Source: Acanthosoma haemorrhoidale
Taxonomy: Eukaryota > Arthropoda > Insecta > Hemiptera > Acanthosomatidae
Direction of reading: 5' to 3'
Length of the DNA stretch: 64,000 nucleotides
Assembly (NCBI GenBank): GCA_930367205.1
Contig: OV884009.1
Coordinates: forward strand, 40,185,841 to 40,249,840
A model generated the notes under the pieces. It ran no database searches, had not been told where the DNA came from, and saw nothing but the letters and a program-made list of their open reading frames with translations. This document shows, one piece after another, positions 6,948 to 17,689 of the stretch (positions are counted from its first letter, which is position 1; every line of letters begins with the position of its first letter). The translations under genes were made by a program, and so were the position numbers.

Positions 6948-9638
6948 GTGGATCCTTCCGACTCCTTATCCATTCTCCTTTGGAATGCGAATGGCGTTCG
7001 CACCCACACTAACGAACTGACAGCACTACTCCATGACAAAAACATCGATGTAGCTCTTATTACTGAAACAAGACTTACAAGTAAACGACCATTTACCGTT
7101 CGACAGTACCAGACTTATCGAACTGATCACCCAGATGGAAGAGCTCATGCAGGTACCGCTGTCATTGTCCATAACTCCATATCCCATCACATAGTTCCTT
7201 TGGTAGCACATGATTTCCTTCAATCCACTGCAGTGTCAATCACCACCCTCACTTTTCCCCTCACTCTAGCATCAGTGTACTGCCCTCCCAATAAATCCAT
7301 TCCCGATTCCCAATTCATCTCCTTTCTAGACTCCATCGGGCATCGTTTCCTCTTGGGTGGGGACTTTAATGCAAAGCACCAACACTGGGGCTCAAGATCC
7401 ACAAATACACGAGGACGTGCTTTGCTGTCTGCACTCACACGGAGACATTGCTCCACTATCTCTCCTGACACAGCCACCTATTGGCCATCAGATCCCAACC
7501 GAAATCCAGATCTCCTTGACTTTTTCTTCTACAATAGTTTAGGAACACTAAACTATTCACTCAAGCGCCTCGATGACCTCTCCTCTGATCATAGTCCTTT
7601 ATTATTAACCATTTCCCTAAGACCAATTCACAAACTGCCTCCCCCTTCATTTATTAGGGGCCCAGTTGACTGGGACCACTTCCGTCAGCTTCTTACAGAG
7701 TCCGTAAACCTCAAATTATCCCTGAAAACATCCCAAGACCTAGACGATGCAGTGCATTATTTCACTACTCTGGTCCAGAGGTCGGCTTGGGAGGCATCGT
7801 CACCCCATCGTCACCCAAGAATCCACAATCATAATCGTTTACCTCAACATCTCAAAGATCTAATCAAATCCAAACGCCGCTCTAGAACAGTGTGGCAAAG
7901 ATCCCGGCATCCTGCTGATCGCCGCTCGTACAATCAGTACTGCCGATTGGTAAAGCGGCGATTGGCATCCTTCCGTTCCGATTCTTTCAATTCCTACCTC
8001 TCCTCTCTGTCTACCAGGGATAACTCCTTGTGGAATGTAACCAAAAAAATCCTAAAGTATCAACCTGTTTCACATCCACTCCGTCGTGATGATGGGTCCT
8101 GGGCGGCCTCGGATGGAGATAGGTCGGAGGAATTTGCTCTGCATCTTACCCATACTTTCACACCTCACCTTTCTCATCAAAGCCATACTCACAGCAAAAC
8201 TGTGGAAGATTTCCTCACTTCACCTATTCCTCTCTCTCTTCCACCAAAAGCCGTTAATCCCTCTGAGGTCAAATACCTTCTGAAAAACTTACCTTACAGG
8301 AAATCCCCTGGATATGATCTCCTAACTCCTCAAATTCTCAAACAACTTCCTCCTAAAGCCATAACCTTCCTAACCTACATATATAATTGCATTATCCGAA
8401 CGACACACTTTCCTCTCCTCTGGAAACATTCCATTATTGTCCTATTCGCCAAACCCGGTAAACCACCCAATGACGCCTCATCTTACCGTCCAATTAGCCT
8501 ACTCCCTATCCTCTCAAAAATATTTGAGAAACTCCTACTAAAACGTCTACTTCCAATTGTTGAATCCAAAAACCTTTTTCCCACACACCAGTTTGGTTTC
8601 CGCCAACGACATTCCACTGCTCAACAAGGCCTTCGCGTTGTTGATCACATCTCCTCAGCCCTTGAAACCAAAAAGTATTGCACTGCTGCCTTTCTCGATA
8701 TAGCTCAAGCTTTTGACAAGGTTTGGCACGCAGGTTTGCTCTACAAGCTCAAAAGACATTTACCACAGACCCTTTTCCTAATCCTACAGTCCTACCTTTC
8801 AAACCGCTTCTTCCAAGTCCGCTGTGGCTTAGAATACTCTAACTACTATCCCATAAATGCAGGAGTTCCACAGGGCAGTGTCCTAGGCCCCATCCTCTAT
8901 AACCTATACACCGCTGATGTCCCTTCTACTTCCAACACCTTCTTGGCTACATTTGCAGATGACACTGCAGTCTTGTCATCCCACCCAGACCCCGACATAG
9001 CATCCCATAACCTTCAAAAACACCTTGACGAGATCGAGTATTGGTGCAATCAATGGCGGATCAAAGTTAATGAAGCAAAATGCTCCCACATTACCTTCAC
9101 CCTTTGTCGCAAGACTTGTCCATTAGTTTATTTTAATTCTATTCCTCTCCCAGTAACCGAGACAGTACGGTACTTAGGCTTCCATCTCGACAAACGACTG
9201 ACCTGGAACCCACATACGAGACTAAAAAGACAAGAACTAAACAGACGCTTTGGACAACTGTACAGACTACTTCAAAGGACATCCCATCTCTCAATAGAAA
9301 ATAAACTACTAATCTACAAAGTTATACTTAAACCAATCTGGACATACGGAATAGAGCTATGGGGGACAGCAAAAAAGTCGAACATCAAGCGTATCCAATC
9401 CTTTCAATCCAAAGTCCTGAGAACAATAGTAAATGCCCCTTATTATGTCAGCAACAAAACCCTTCATAACGACCTTAATATACCCTACATTCTAGAACTC
9501 ATCCCTTCCAAGTTTATGAAATTCCACAGTAGCCTTTCCAACCACCCTAATCCTGTAGCACAGTCTTTGCACTGCGCCACTCATCCCTATAATCCTCCTC
9601 GGAGACTGAAACGGCAGTGGCCTCGTGACCTGCTATAA
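6948..9638 (+). CDS. LINE ORF2: endonuclease-reverse transcriptase
   Basis: The product is 896 aa if counted from the GTG codon that follows the ORF1 stop. The apurinic-like endonuclease occupies residues 8-222 with WNANG (N15), TET (E40), GGDFNA (D139, N141) and SDHS (D214, H215). The reverse transcriptase occupies about 450-760 with YRPISLLP, HQFGFR, LDIAQAFDKV (D583), AGVPQGSVLGP and the catalytic FADD (669-672). A Cys/His-poor C-terminal domain ends at RQWPRDLL. There is no RNase H, as in Jockey. No ATG occurs in this frame until codon 857, so translation must rely on GTG, on reinitiation, or on readthrough of the TAA before it. Motifs are intact and the enzyme looks functional. Confidence 0.93.
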   Translation: MDPSDSLSILLWNANGVRTHTNELTALLHDKNIDVALITETRLTSKRPFTVRQYQTYRTDHPDGRAHAGTAVIVHNSISHHIVPLVAHDFLQSTAVSITTLTFPLTLASVYCPPNKSIPDSQFISFLDSIGHRFLLGGDFNAKHQHWGSRSTNTRGRALLSALTRRHCSTISPDTATYWPSDPNRNPDLLDFFFYNSLGTLNYSLKRLDDLSSDHSPLLLTISLRPIHKLPPPSFIRGPVDWDHFRQLLTESVNLKLSLKTSQDLDDAVHYFTTLVQRSAWEASSPHRHPRIHNHNRLPQHLKDLIKSKRRSRTVWQRSRHPADRRSYNQYCRLVKRRLASFRSDSFNSYLSSLSTRDNSLWNVTKKILKYQPVSHPLRRDDGSWAASDGDRSEEFALHLTHTFTPHLSHQSHTHSKTVEDFLTSPIPLSLPPKAVNPSEVKYLLKNLPYRKSPGYDLLTPQILKQLPPKAITFLTYIYNCIIRTTHFPLLWKHSIIVLFAKPGKPPNDASSYRPISLLPILSKIFEKLLLKRLLPIVESKNLFPTHQFGFRQRHSTAQQGLRVVDHISSALETKKYCTAAFLDIAQAFDKVWHAGLLYKLKRHLPQTLFLILQSYLSNRFFQVRCGLEYSNYYPINAGVPQGSVLGPILYNLYTADVPSTSNTFLATFADDTAVLSSHPDPDIASHNLQKHLDEIEYWCNQWRIKVNEAKCSHITFTLCRKTCPLVYFNSIPLPVTETVRYLGFHLDKRLTWNPHTRLKRQELNRRFGQLYRLLQRTSHLSIENKLLIYKVILKPIWTYGIELWGTAKKSNIKRIQSFQSKVLRTIVNAPYYVSNKTLHNDLNIPYILELIPSKFMKFHSSLSNHPNPVAQSLHCATHPYNPPRRLKRQWPRDLL

Positions 9639-9822
9639 TCGCGTGACAGTGGGAGTCCTGGCAATGGCCAATTTCTCCAATCATGTCCTAGTATGAATGA
9701 GCGAGTGAATGATGACTGTAAATATGGTATGAATGAGATCATTTATCTGTATTATTATTGCCTTATAAAAGGCAGATTGTAATTATTTCACAATAAAGTT
9801 CTGATTTGTTAATTTAATTTAA
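9639..9822 (+). other. 3' UTR and tail of the full-length LINE
   Basis: The segment contains the family 3' signature: GGGAGTCCTGGCAATGGCC, repeated TATGAATGAG, then TTGCCT(T)ATAA-AAGGCAGATTGTAAT and CAATAAAG. GCCTTATAAAAGGC can form a small hairpin. The same signature marks the truncated copies elsewhere in the window. There is no long poly(A). Confidence 0.85.
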
Positions 9823-9838
9823 AATTTTGATTTGAGTA
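9823..9838 (+). repeat. Right target-site duplication of the full-length LINE
   Basis: This is the partner of 5244-5260, with one base fewer. Confidence 0.85.
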
Positions 9839-11340
9839 TCAAATTAAAGATCTTGGCGTTCTGATCAGTAGTATGTACTTCTTTTTGTTTTATCTAAGTA
9901 TAATTACAACAAATTATTAAATGTGCCATTATCATCGTGTTATCAACTTTTGATCCTACCGCTGTTCTCAAGTTATGATATTTTTCCAGCCCCGCGATAA
10001 ATAATACAGTTCTATCACAAAATGGATTAGTATTAAACACATATATGTATCATATTTAGTCCGGCATCAAATTAAAGAACACATAAAATGAAATACACCA
10101 AATGTGTTAAGGCATAACTGGTATATAATTAGGTAGTTATTCAAACTGTAGTTTAATTTTACTCTGATTTCAAAAAAAACTTTGCATGACAGTTTTACGT
10201 GATCTAGAGATGCTTAAGATTAAAGGAACCTTATGACAAATACTAAATGGTCAATTATTGATCAATTACTTTCAATTATATAATGGATACTTTCCTATCA
10301 GATTATTTAGGGTATCAAATCAAATATCTCATATTTCTGATTAATATGTTATGCAATAAATTATTACAGAAAGTAATTAAAATGGTATTCGATAGAATCG
10401 TTTTTTGTTTGTTTTGCGGTAGTGAATTTTTTTTTTGTTTAAATTAACATTTGAATGTTTACCAGTAAAAGTCTTTATTTGAAAAAATAATTGCTATTAA
10501 TAATTATAATAATAGTTGGTTACGCGCGTTCTATTGTAATTAAAACATTTGAAGGTATTGTTAATGATACAAAAATCCTCTCTAATCTAATCTTTTTTAT
10601 CGCGCGTGATTTACAAAACTTAAGTTCAATTTCTCTAAAATTAATAATAAATAGAATAAAAAAATTAGTCTTTTTTAGGGTGGGGTTGGAAATGTATCAA
10701 CCGATGAGGTACACCTGTATACATATATCTTTACTTTAAAAGTGATTCGCTAAGCACCCCCCCCCTCTAGCAATTTATTAGTTTGCTTTACTCCTTCGCG
10801 GTGAACATTCCCCTTTATGTTGTCATGCCCAATAGAAACTATGAAATCCACATCGAATTTTGAAGAGATAGGTCTAAATGGTTAGCAATAATACATCTTT
10901 TTTTTTTGCAAAGCTTCATGATTTAACCTGCTTCCTTGTTGCTGTTGTCGTTGTTGATATTAGCTGCCCTTTCACTCCCTTAGTTAAATTAAGTGGGATA
11001 GGTTTCGGCCTTAGAAAACCCTTAAAATTCCTACGTAATACGTAATACGTCATAAAATAGCTCATACCTCCTAATGCTTGATATTAAAACTCCATTGATG
11101 GAAGCTTAAGGGGTTTGTAAAGTAATTGTTAGTTAATTTGTTATTGCTCCTTATTTCTTGAGCAACAAAATCTTCCTAATGCTATTTATTTTATCGCCCA
11201 TAAGTTAACTAAATATGATTGAAACTAATTCCATCATCCTAATCCTCTAACACAATCACTAAATGGCATTTCCGGAAAGATAAAAGTGTAATTGATCTAT
11301 TCGCGTATTGTAAATTCATAATAGTGGGTGTTTTAGACAT
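9839..11340. other. Anonymous AT-rich sequence
   Basis: I see no coding or repeat signature. Local oddities are a C9 run at 10757-10765 and two tandem TACGTAA units near 11032-11050. Confidence 0.6.
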
Positions 11341-11344
11341 GGTC

Positions 11345-11600
11345 AGCTCTTGAGCTCTTGGTCACCTTCTATTGGCTTGCCTCGTATCAAGTGATGCGAC
11401 TGATACAGGAGGGTGGGGGGGGGGGATCCTCTTTCATGAGTGGGAGGTGACAATCATGGGCTGCCAGTATTTGTATAAATGAGTAAGTGAATGATGAAAT
11501 GTAAACATATTATGAATTGGATGATTGATTACATTTCATGTTGCCCAACCGAGGAGATAGTAATATTTATTCTAATAGAAATATTTCTCTCTGCATTTTA
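11345..11600 (+). mobile_element. Diverged Jockey-family 3' UTR fragment
   Basis: The order of sub-motifs matches the family 3' UTR: GAGCTCTTGGTCA, a GATGCGACTGA block, an interrupted G11 run, GGGAGGTGACAA, TATAAATGAGTAAGTGAATGATG, then ATTATGAATTGGATGA and TTGCCCAACC. Many substitutions mark it as an old copy. The 3' boundary is approximate. Confidence 0.55.
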
Positions 11601-11619
11601 CAATTTTATTTATGCTAGG

Positions 11620-11960
11620 TTCATTATTTCACAGAGCCCAGTTACAATACGCTTGACTCTCATACGTGCTGTGTGCTTGGAAATAACACTGGCGTTGATT
11701 GGCCCACATTCGGTCAATGCAACAGGCTGACTTTTGAAGCGGTGAAGGAGAGCAATGGAAATAGTTGGCCCAAGACCGGGGGCCCGACAAAACATCAAGT
11801 CCCCGCTAAGTCGGTTAGAAGTTATCTTTTCAAAGCGCTGCTTTGGGGGGACGTCTCCTCCCGTGTTTACTTACTTCGCCGTCTATTCCCTTAACACTTC
11901 CCTTGACGGTGGCCGACATCCTCTTAGCACTGGAGTTGAGTATTTCTAAAGCCTAAGATC
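11620..11960. other. GC-richer patch, function unknown
   Basis: This patch is noticeably richer in G and C than its surroundings and allows several overlapping 60-80-codon frames on both strands. None resembles a family I recognise. It may be a fragment of another repeat or a regulatory CpG-bearing segment. Confidence 0.3.
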
Positions 11961-13420
11961 TTACCCCACCATGATGTTTTAAGATAAGATTTTTCATTAA
12001 GTATAGTGACTCCTCCCGGCTGGACTACTTTCAAAACCATTTCAATTCCTTTTCCCTCTCTTTCATTTCTCAGGGTGAGAATTGTCGCAAAATACTATGG
12101 AAGTCGAAGTGTTCGTTTAAAATAGACGCATATACAGTTTTAGCTATATACGATATTACGTTTTTAATATCGACATATCTTAAATTAATTATATAATTTG
12201 AGCACTTCAACACGGACATGACCGTGAATCGATAAGTGAACGCATTCGGATGCTAACGATTTATTGAAGATGATCAGAAAAATTGGACCTCAGCTTCCTT
12301 TGAGTGTAGACTCCTCATGTACATCCTGTGTACTTCAAGACGTGATTACGGCTCCGCATGTTTAAAAACCGGATCTGTGGACCGGGCCGAATTAAGTTGA
12401 TTCGGTCCATTTTTGTCAAAATTGATGTAAGTCCTTTTTTGAAAAAAAAAATATATATATAAATATACTTTGGGTCTTCAAATGGAACCTGCTTGTGAAA
12501 TTTCATATTATAGGTTAAAGGCAAAACATTAGGACAGTCATTACAACATAAAAAGTCCTGTAATACGCATAATCTATGTAAATAAATTCTATTTTCAAAA
12601 AAAAAAACGTAAAATATTGGCTAGGTTGCTGTCATCAACTAGTATGTAATATGTGTTGGGACTTTAGTGTACTTTAATTATAAATGTCATTGAATCGTCT
12701 TCCTAGTCTGACTTCAACGGAGACTTTATTGTTTGGGTTATTGGATTATCAATAGAAGAAAATTTGTTATTATTACATATCTAAGAAACTTCTCAATGTC
12801 ATTTTGTTCCATAAAGTTATATATATTATCACAAAACAATATTGATACAATAATAAAAATACAAATGGAAACACCTATAAAACTATTAAATTGCACGTTC
12901 TTTCAATAAAGTACGTGGCGCAAAATAACTAAACTCAGTGAAATACAGAAATGAATATGTTTAGAAGAAACAGAGCTGGCCCAAAGGTTGGAGTAACGTA
13001 GCTTATTGGAATGGAACAAACTGGAAACCCTCTTTTTCTTCCCAATAGCAACTTCATAAAATTATGGTAAAATCTGTCTGACTGAGATGAACAAGACATA
13101 TTTTTTTACGATTCAATTTACTCCCGTTTGCTATATAAATCAATTCACCAACTTCGAAAGTATTCTTGCGTCCATTCGTATGATTTGTCTAATAAGTAAG
13201 ACTCGTCTAGCCATAATTATTTAAATACTTTCTGCATAATTTAATTGCTGTTGGCCTGAAGAGGGGATATCGTCTGTCTCTTACGAAGCAGTAGCTATTG
13301 TACCAAGAAGGTAAACCTGTTGGCCAAATCCATCTCCACAAACTGGAGGGAGAAGAAAAAGTAATATAGTTTCCATATTATATTCCATATGTATCCAAAA
13401 AACAGCCTCGAGGCAGCGTC
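11961..13420. other. Anonymous AT-rich sequence
   Basis: I see no supported gene. Short A- and T-runs and AT dinucleotide repeats only. Confidence 0.55.
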
Positions 13421-13424
13421 ACTT

Positions 13425-13700
13425 TGGAGAGTTCAAAGCAAGTATGTTTTATTGAATGTATAGCTCAGCTGTAAATATGAGATTGTGAATATTGAGTATT
13501 CTTTGTAAAGTTACGGTTACGTACATAGTTTGTAAAAGGAAAGTGGATCCCGTATAATTAATTGCTTTGTGCATTTAACAGGTATGTAATATATGTTCAA
13601 CCATATGTTAGTAGTTAGTATAGATATGTTCCATACCGAACCACTGTTTATATAATACAGTTTATTGATCTAAATCATTTTCTGTGTTAGGGTTATTACC
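13425..13700 (+). repeat. Dispersed repeat, copy A
   Basis: It shares an ordered set of words with 25430-25640: ACGTACAT...TAGTTT(G/A)TAAAAGGAAAGTGGAT, then TATGTAATAT(A)TGTT and a GATCTAAATCAT/GATTTAAATCAT block. Orientation is the same and identity is moderate. Family unknown. Confidence 0.5.
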
Positions 13701-13975
13701 CTTGATTATACTTTTTGAGTTCAGTTCTTTCCCATGATACCATTAGTGGGATTTGGTGTCCGAACCCTTTCCAGTTTATTTGTATTAATTATGCTTGTGC
13801 CAAGTGTGTGGAACTATAAATGGTATATTATAGCAGATGGCACCTTTTTGTTCGAAGGTTGAACAATTTCTATTATTATTGCCATTAATAGTTCGCATCC
13901 CTGTCAGATTGGCTGACTGTTTGATTGAAGCGTTCGTTAAGGAAATGAGGTTTGTAGTCAGGCTTCAACAAACAT

Positions 13976-15316
13976 TGTCGGGCTCAGGTTAACTGCGTAT
14001 CCCCAAAGTGGGGAGGAGACGCCCGCCGCGGGCTAGAGTCGCTACAACCTCTTAGCCGCCGTCCGGTGAGCGCCCAGAAAGAGATAAGGCGGGCGGACCT
14101 GTGGTCTTTCGCCCTGGCTATGGCTTATGGCTATGGCCGACCTAGTCGGCGGGCAGCTTTAATGTATATGATCTGATAGATATGATCTGACTTAGTAAGA
14201 TCTTTAGAAGGTGTGTGCCCCAACAAAGCACTATGTTTAGGAGAAGAGGTACAGGGTAGGTTTATAGGTAGTTAATGTGGTCTTGGAATGACCACGAATT
14301 CACACTCGGTATCTAAGGGTAGGCGAAAACCGTCCGGATCCCAAAGGCGAGTGTGAACCGGAGAGAGGCAGACTGGATTGCCATGGTAGACACTTCTAGG
14401 TAAATTTGCAGGACCACGGCAACCGTCGTACGCGAGGGAGAGGTCTTTCCCAAGGAGGTGTTAGTTTTAGCGAGACGAAGGAAGAGATTCCCACTAGGAA
14501 GGTGTGGGGTCTGATAACGCCGGACTAAAACATAGCGAGGTTAGGAGAGAGAGATGCAGAGGTAGTTGAATGAGAAGACCGTGGTTTTGAGTAGAGCAGC
14601 AAGCGCCAGTGCAGAGAGAGAGAAGTGTTCAAGGTGCCGGTTAACTTCTGTCTGGTCTCAGTTTTTTTTTTGTTTTTTTTTATTTCAAAACCTCAACAAA
14701 ACAATACAATTTACAAATAAGAAAAATAACAAAATATTTGGATTACATATTTCTCCTCTTTCTGCATTTACATGCATTTGGCGGAGTGCCTAAATATAAT
14801 AAATTTTTATTGTCGTTAATAGTTCATTGTTCTTATACAACACTAGGTGATGTGGCTCACCTTCTATTTGTCACCGACACCAACTCTAAACACTAGGAAC
14901 AAAACAAAACAAACTAAACAAAACAAAACTAAACAAAACAAACTAAATCTCTACCTAGAACCTAGGACTAGAGTGTTCCAGCCGCGACAGCGGCCTGCCA
15001 TCGTTGGGGGAACGGAGCGGGGGTTATAGTGTTAAACACCGGGTTTGTTAGATATTGTAATGAGTCGAAAAATTTGATATGTCTACGCTGGATGAATCTG
15101 GTCTCTGTCTGAGGACGCGAGGTTTATATAGCCGGCTAGTCGTAGTGGGGGGGGGGGCATCCCCACCAGCGGCTGTTCTCCCCACCAACTTCTCCCCCCA
15201 CTCTCCGACTGGCGTGATAAACTTTATTTATTAAACATATGGAAACAGTGATAGATATGATCTGATCGAGAAGATAGTGACTTATAATTATTTGTAATTA
15301 AGAAGTGACCACAACA
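13976..15316 (-). mobile_element. Probable solo LTR (1.34 kb), target duplication AACAT
   Basis: On the plus strand the unit begins TGTCGGGCTC and ends GACCACAACA, so both ends are TG...CA type, and AACAT is repeated immediately outside (13971-13975 and 15317-15321). On the minus strand a TATATAA box (about 15128-15134) precedes an AATAAA signal (about 14804-14809), which suggests minus orientation. The interior is GC-rich around 13990-14130 and 14300-14640, has an A/C-rich simple repeat at 14898-14948 and a G11 run near 15147. No coding frame of note is present. A non-autonomous LTR-like element is an alternative. Confidence 0.6.
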
Positions 15317-17680
15317 AACATTTTTACGCTTCTACTATATATATATATATATATTATATTATATATATATATTAACAAAAAGTATTAACAAAAGGAGATT
15401 TGTATGTTATTATTGTATGTAAGTAACTTCAACGAAATCCTTGAACATACATGAACTTTTCTTTAATTTTAAAGATTATAATTGCTATGTTTTAGCTAAA
15501 TGTTATTATATGCAATATGTATGTGTTATATGAATTATTTTCAAGAACTAATATAGTCTGCAATTAATGCTGCTCAGCGCTTAGCATATACGGATTACAT
15601 TTAATTGACGATGCAGAACAAGATCGCGTGACCAACGCCGCTTTAGTACGGCTCACTGTCATGGCAGGGCAGGAAGATTAGTGAAGATTAACGGATTCCT
15701 GCGTCCATTGAGTTTAGTGTAAAATATTACTGCGGTACATGTATGGGCCATGATGTGTGAAACATACGAACCCTGCCGTTCTAATCCCTTGGCCCCTATT
15801 TTAGATAGTCCATTTTAGCGTGTTATTGCTTTTAGTATACCTTTTCTTTAGTATTTTTTTAATTTGCTTTTGTCTTTTTTTCTATAATTTTTATAACTAA
15901 TCCCGTTCATTTAGAACCGTTTGAAACTAAGTCCGCCGTCAAAAATTCGTTGAAATATTCATTCCTCGTCATATTGTACTTATTGTTCCAAGGATCACTG
16001 GCCATTTTGTTTGTGAATAAACAAATGAAAAATAATGTCACGTCATTTAAAAGTAGTTACAACGATTTAGTAAAAATGTTGATACAAATTATTTTAGCTG
16101 CCGTAACAATGCTCTTTAATTACATCATAATTGACGTGAATTATAAGTACTCTAATAACGAGACATTGGCCAAGATGGTTTGTTAAATAAAGTAACATTG
16201 TATTTTATAACAGCTAAACATCATAATAAGGGTGTGATGTTCCAAAAAATCTATCTTTATATATGCTGATGAATTAAGTTTAGCAAACATTATCTTGTAC
16301 AATTTCAAAAATATAGCACAGCTATTGTTAATATAATGAAAATAAGTTTACTTTTAATTAGTGTAGAATTATTAAGTCAATTTTATTGTTAGTTTAAAAA
16401 GAAATTTCACAAAAGATTTTGAAAAAAGTAATCTGTGTAAAGAAAGTGAGGCGAATACCTCACACTTACTTCGTACTTCCTTTGTTATATCATTCCGTCA
16501 CTTTCTACATATTTCATTTCGTGTATATAAATTTTTAAAAATGGTAATCAGGATTCCTCGAATTGACGGAAAAAACTTTATTTTTTGCAAGTATTAATGA
16601 AATAAATCCTCCAGATGCTTTAAATGTAAAGTTAAGGGGAGATCCTAATTAAGTAATTTTTTTTATTTCACAAGTTTTCTTAAATATCGATCTTTAATGT
16701 TTAATAAGTAGTTATATATTCTCTGACTGCAAATACAGTGTACTTATATTCACATTACGTGAATATTATTAATTTATATGTTACGTTTATTATTTCACTG
16801 GAAGTAACTCCATTTTTATGGTGAAAGCCCCCAGTAATGCACACCTACTTCTATATATAAAATACCATTTAGTTCTTAATTTATGTAAAATAAATTCATT
16901 CTTTAAACATAAAAATGATGAGAAGACTACTGGTCAATGGATCAACGGGTCGACATGAATATTACAACCGATTGAATTTTCTTCGCATTCAAAACTTTTT
17001 TCCAATGTTACAGGGTTGCTTTGACGAAAACACAGACAACTCGTTCAATTTTTACGGAGATGAGAAATCTAGGGAAAGCTGGACGAAGCGATGGTAGTAT
17101 AAAGGGGGAAAAAAAACCAGACTCGAAGAGAGGCAGGAGCTCATTTGATCTCGACCTAGTTTAAATTCGGATGGCGCTCCCCGGTGAACAATACCAGTCC
17201 GATTTGCTCAGGTTTGGACTCATTACATACTCCTCACACCTCCCCCTCGCATCATTATCTCCTCTGCGGACGGTCCATCATTCTTATTTACGCCAGTGGG
17301 AGGGGGGTTTGTTTTCTTAACCCCCATTCGCCCTGTTTGTTCTCCCGCTCTTTCTCCTTTATTTTTATATTAGCCTTACTCTCTCACCGGTTCTCCTTTT
17401 ATTTTCTCCAGCGATTTTAGAGAAAATAAAGAATAGCAACTTTTTTTTTCATACCGAAAGAAAAAGTTCAAAATCTATCAGGTACTTCATAGAATATCTG
17501 TTTTCAGAAATATGGATATAATCCGATTTCTCTAACAACTTACCGCATATAGAAAGCCGATTACGTTTGAACCTGAATCCATATAAAGTTATACCCAACT
17601 ATTTTCGGTTACATAACAATTTTTACCATTTTATGTTCCCCACAGAAAAAAGGGTAACGTTTCAGTGATGAAATAAAATA
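15317..17680. other. Anonymous AT-rich sequence with one weak hydrophobic frame
   Basis: A (TA)n tract lies at about 15341-15372. A 78-codon frame at 15950-16186 (+) encodes two hydrophobic segments and is followed by AATAAA, but its first codon is TTG and nothing else supports a gene. A small hairpin GTGAGG-6-CCTCAC lies near 16446-16463. No repeat family recognised. Confidence 0.5.
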
Positions 17681-17689
17681 AAAGCTACG

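Larger units (their letters stand above)
5261..9822 (+). mobile_element. Full-length Jockey-clade non-LTR retrotransposon
   Basis: The 4.56-kb element is flanked by a 16/17-bp target duplication. It contains a ~370-bp 5' UTR (with a T19 run at 5575-5593), ORF1 with three zinc knuckles, ORF2 with AP-type endonuclease and reverse transcriptase but no RNase H, and a short 3' UTR ending CAATAAAGTTCTG and an AT-rich tail. This is the Jockey-clade architecture. Both ORFs are free of internal stops, so the copy is young, although the ORF1/ORF2 junction is unusual. Compared with the fragment copies at 46.4, 56.7 and 63.2 kb, its 3' UTR lacks about 165 bp near 9685. Confidence 0.93.

Noticed and set aside
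15950..16186. Small membrane-protein gene
   Set aside because: First codon is TTG, no upstream ATG in frame, no homology recognised; hydrophobicity is easily produced by T-rich sequence.
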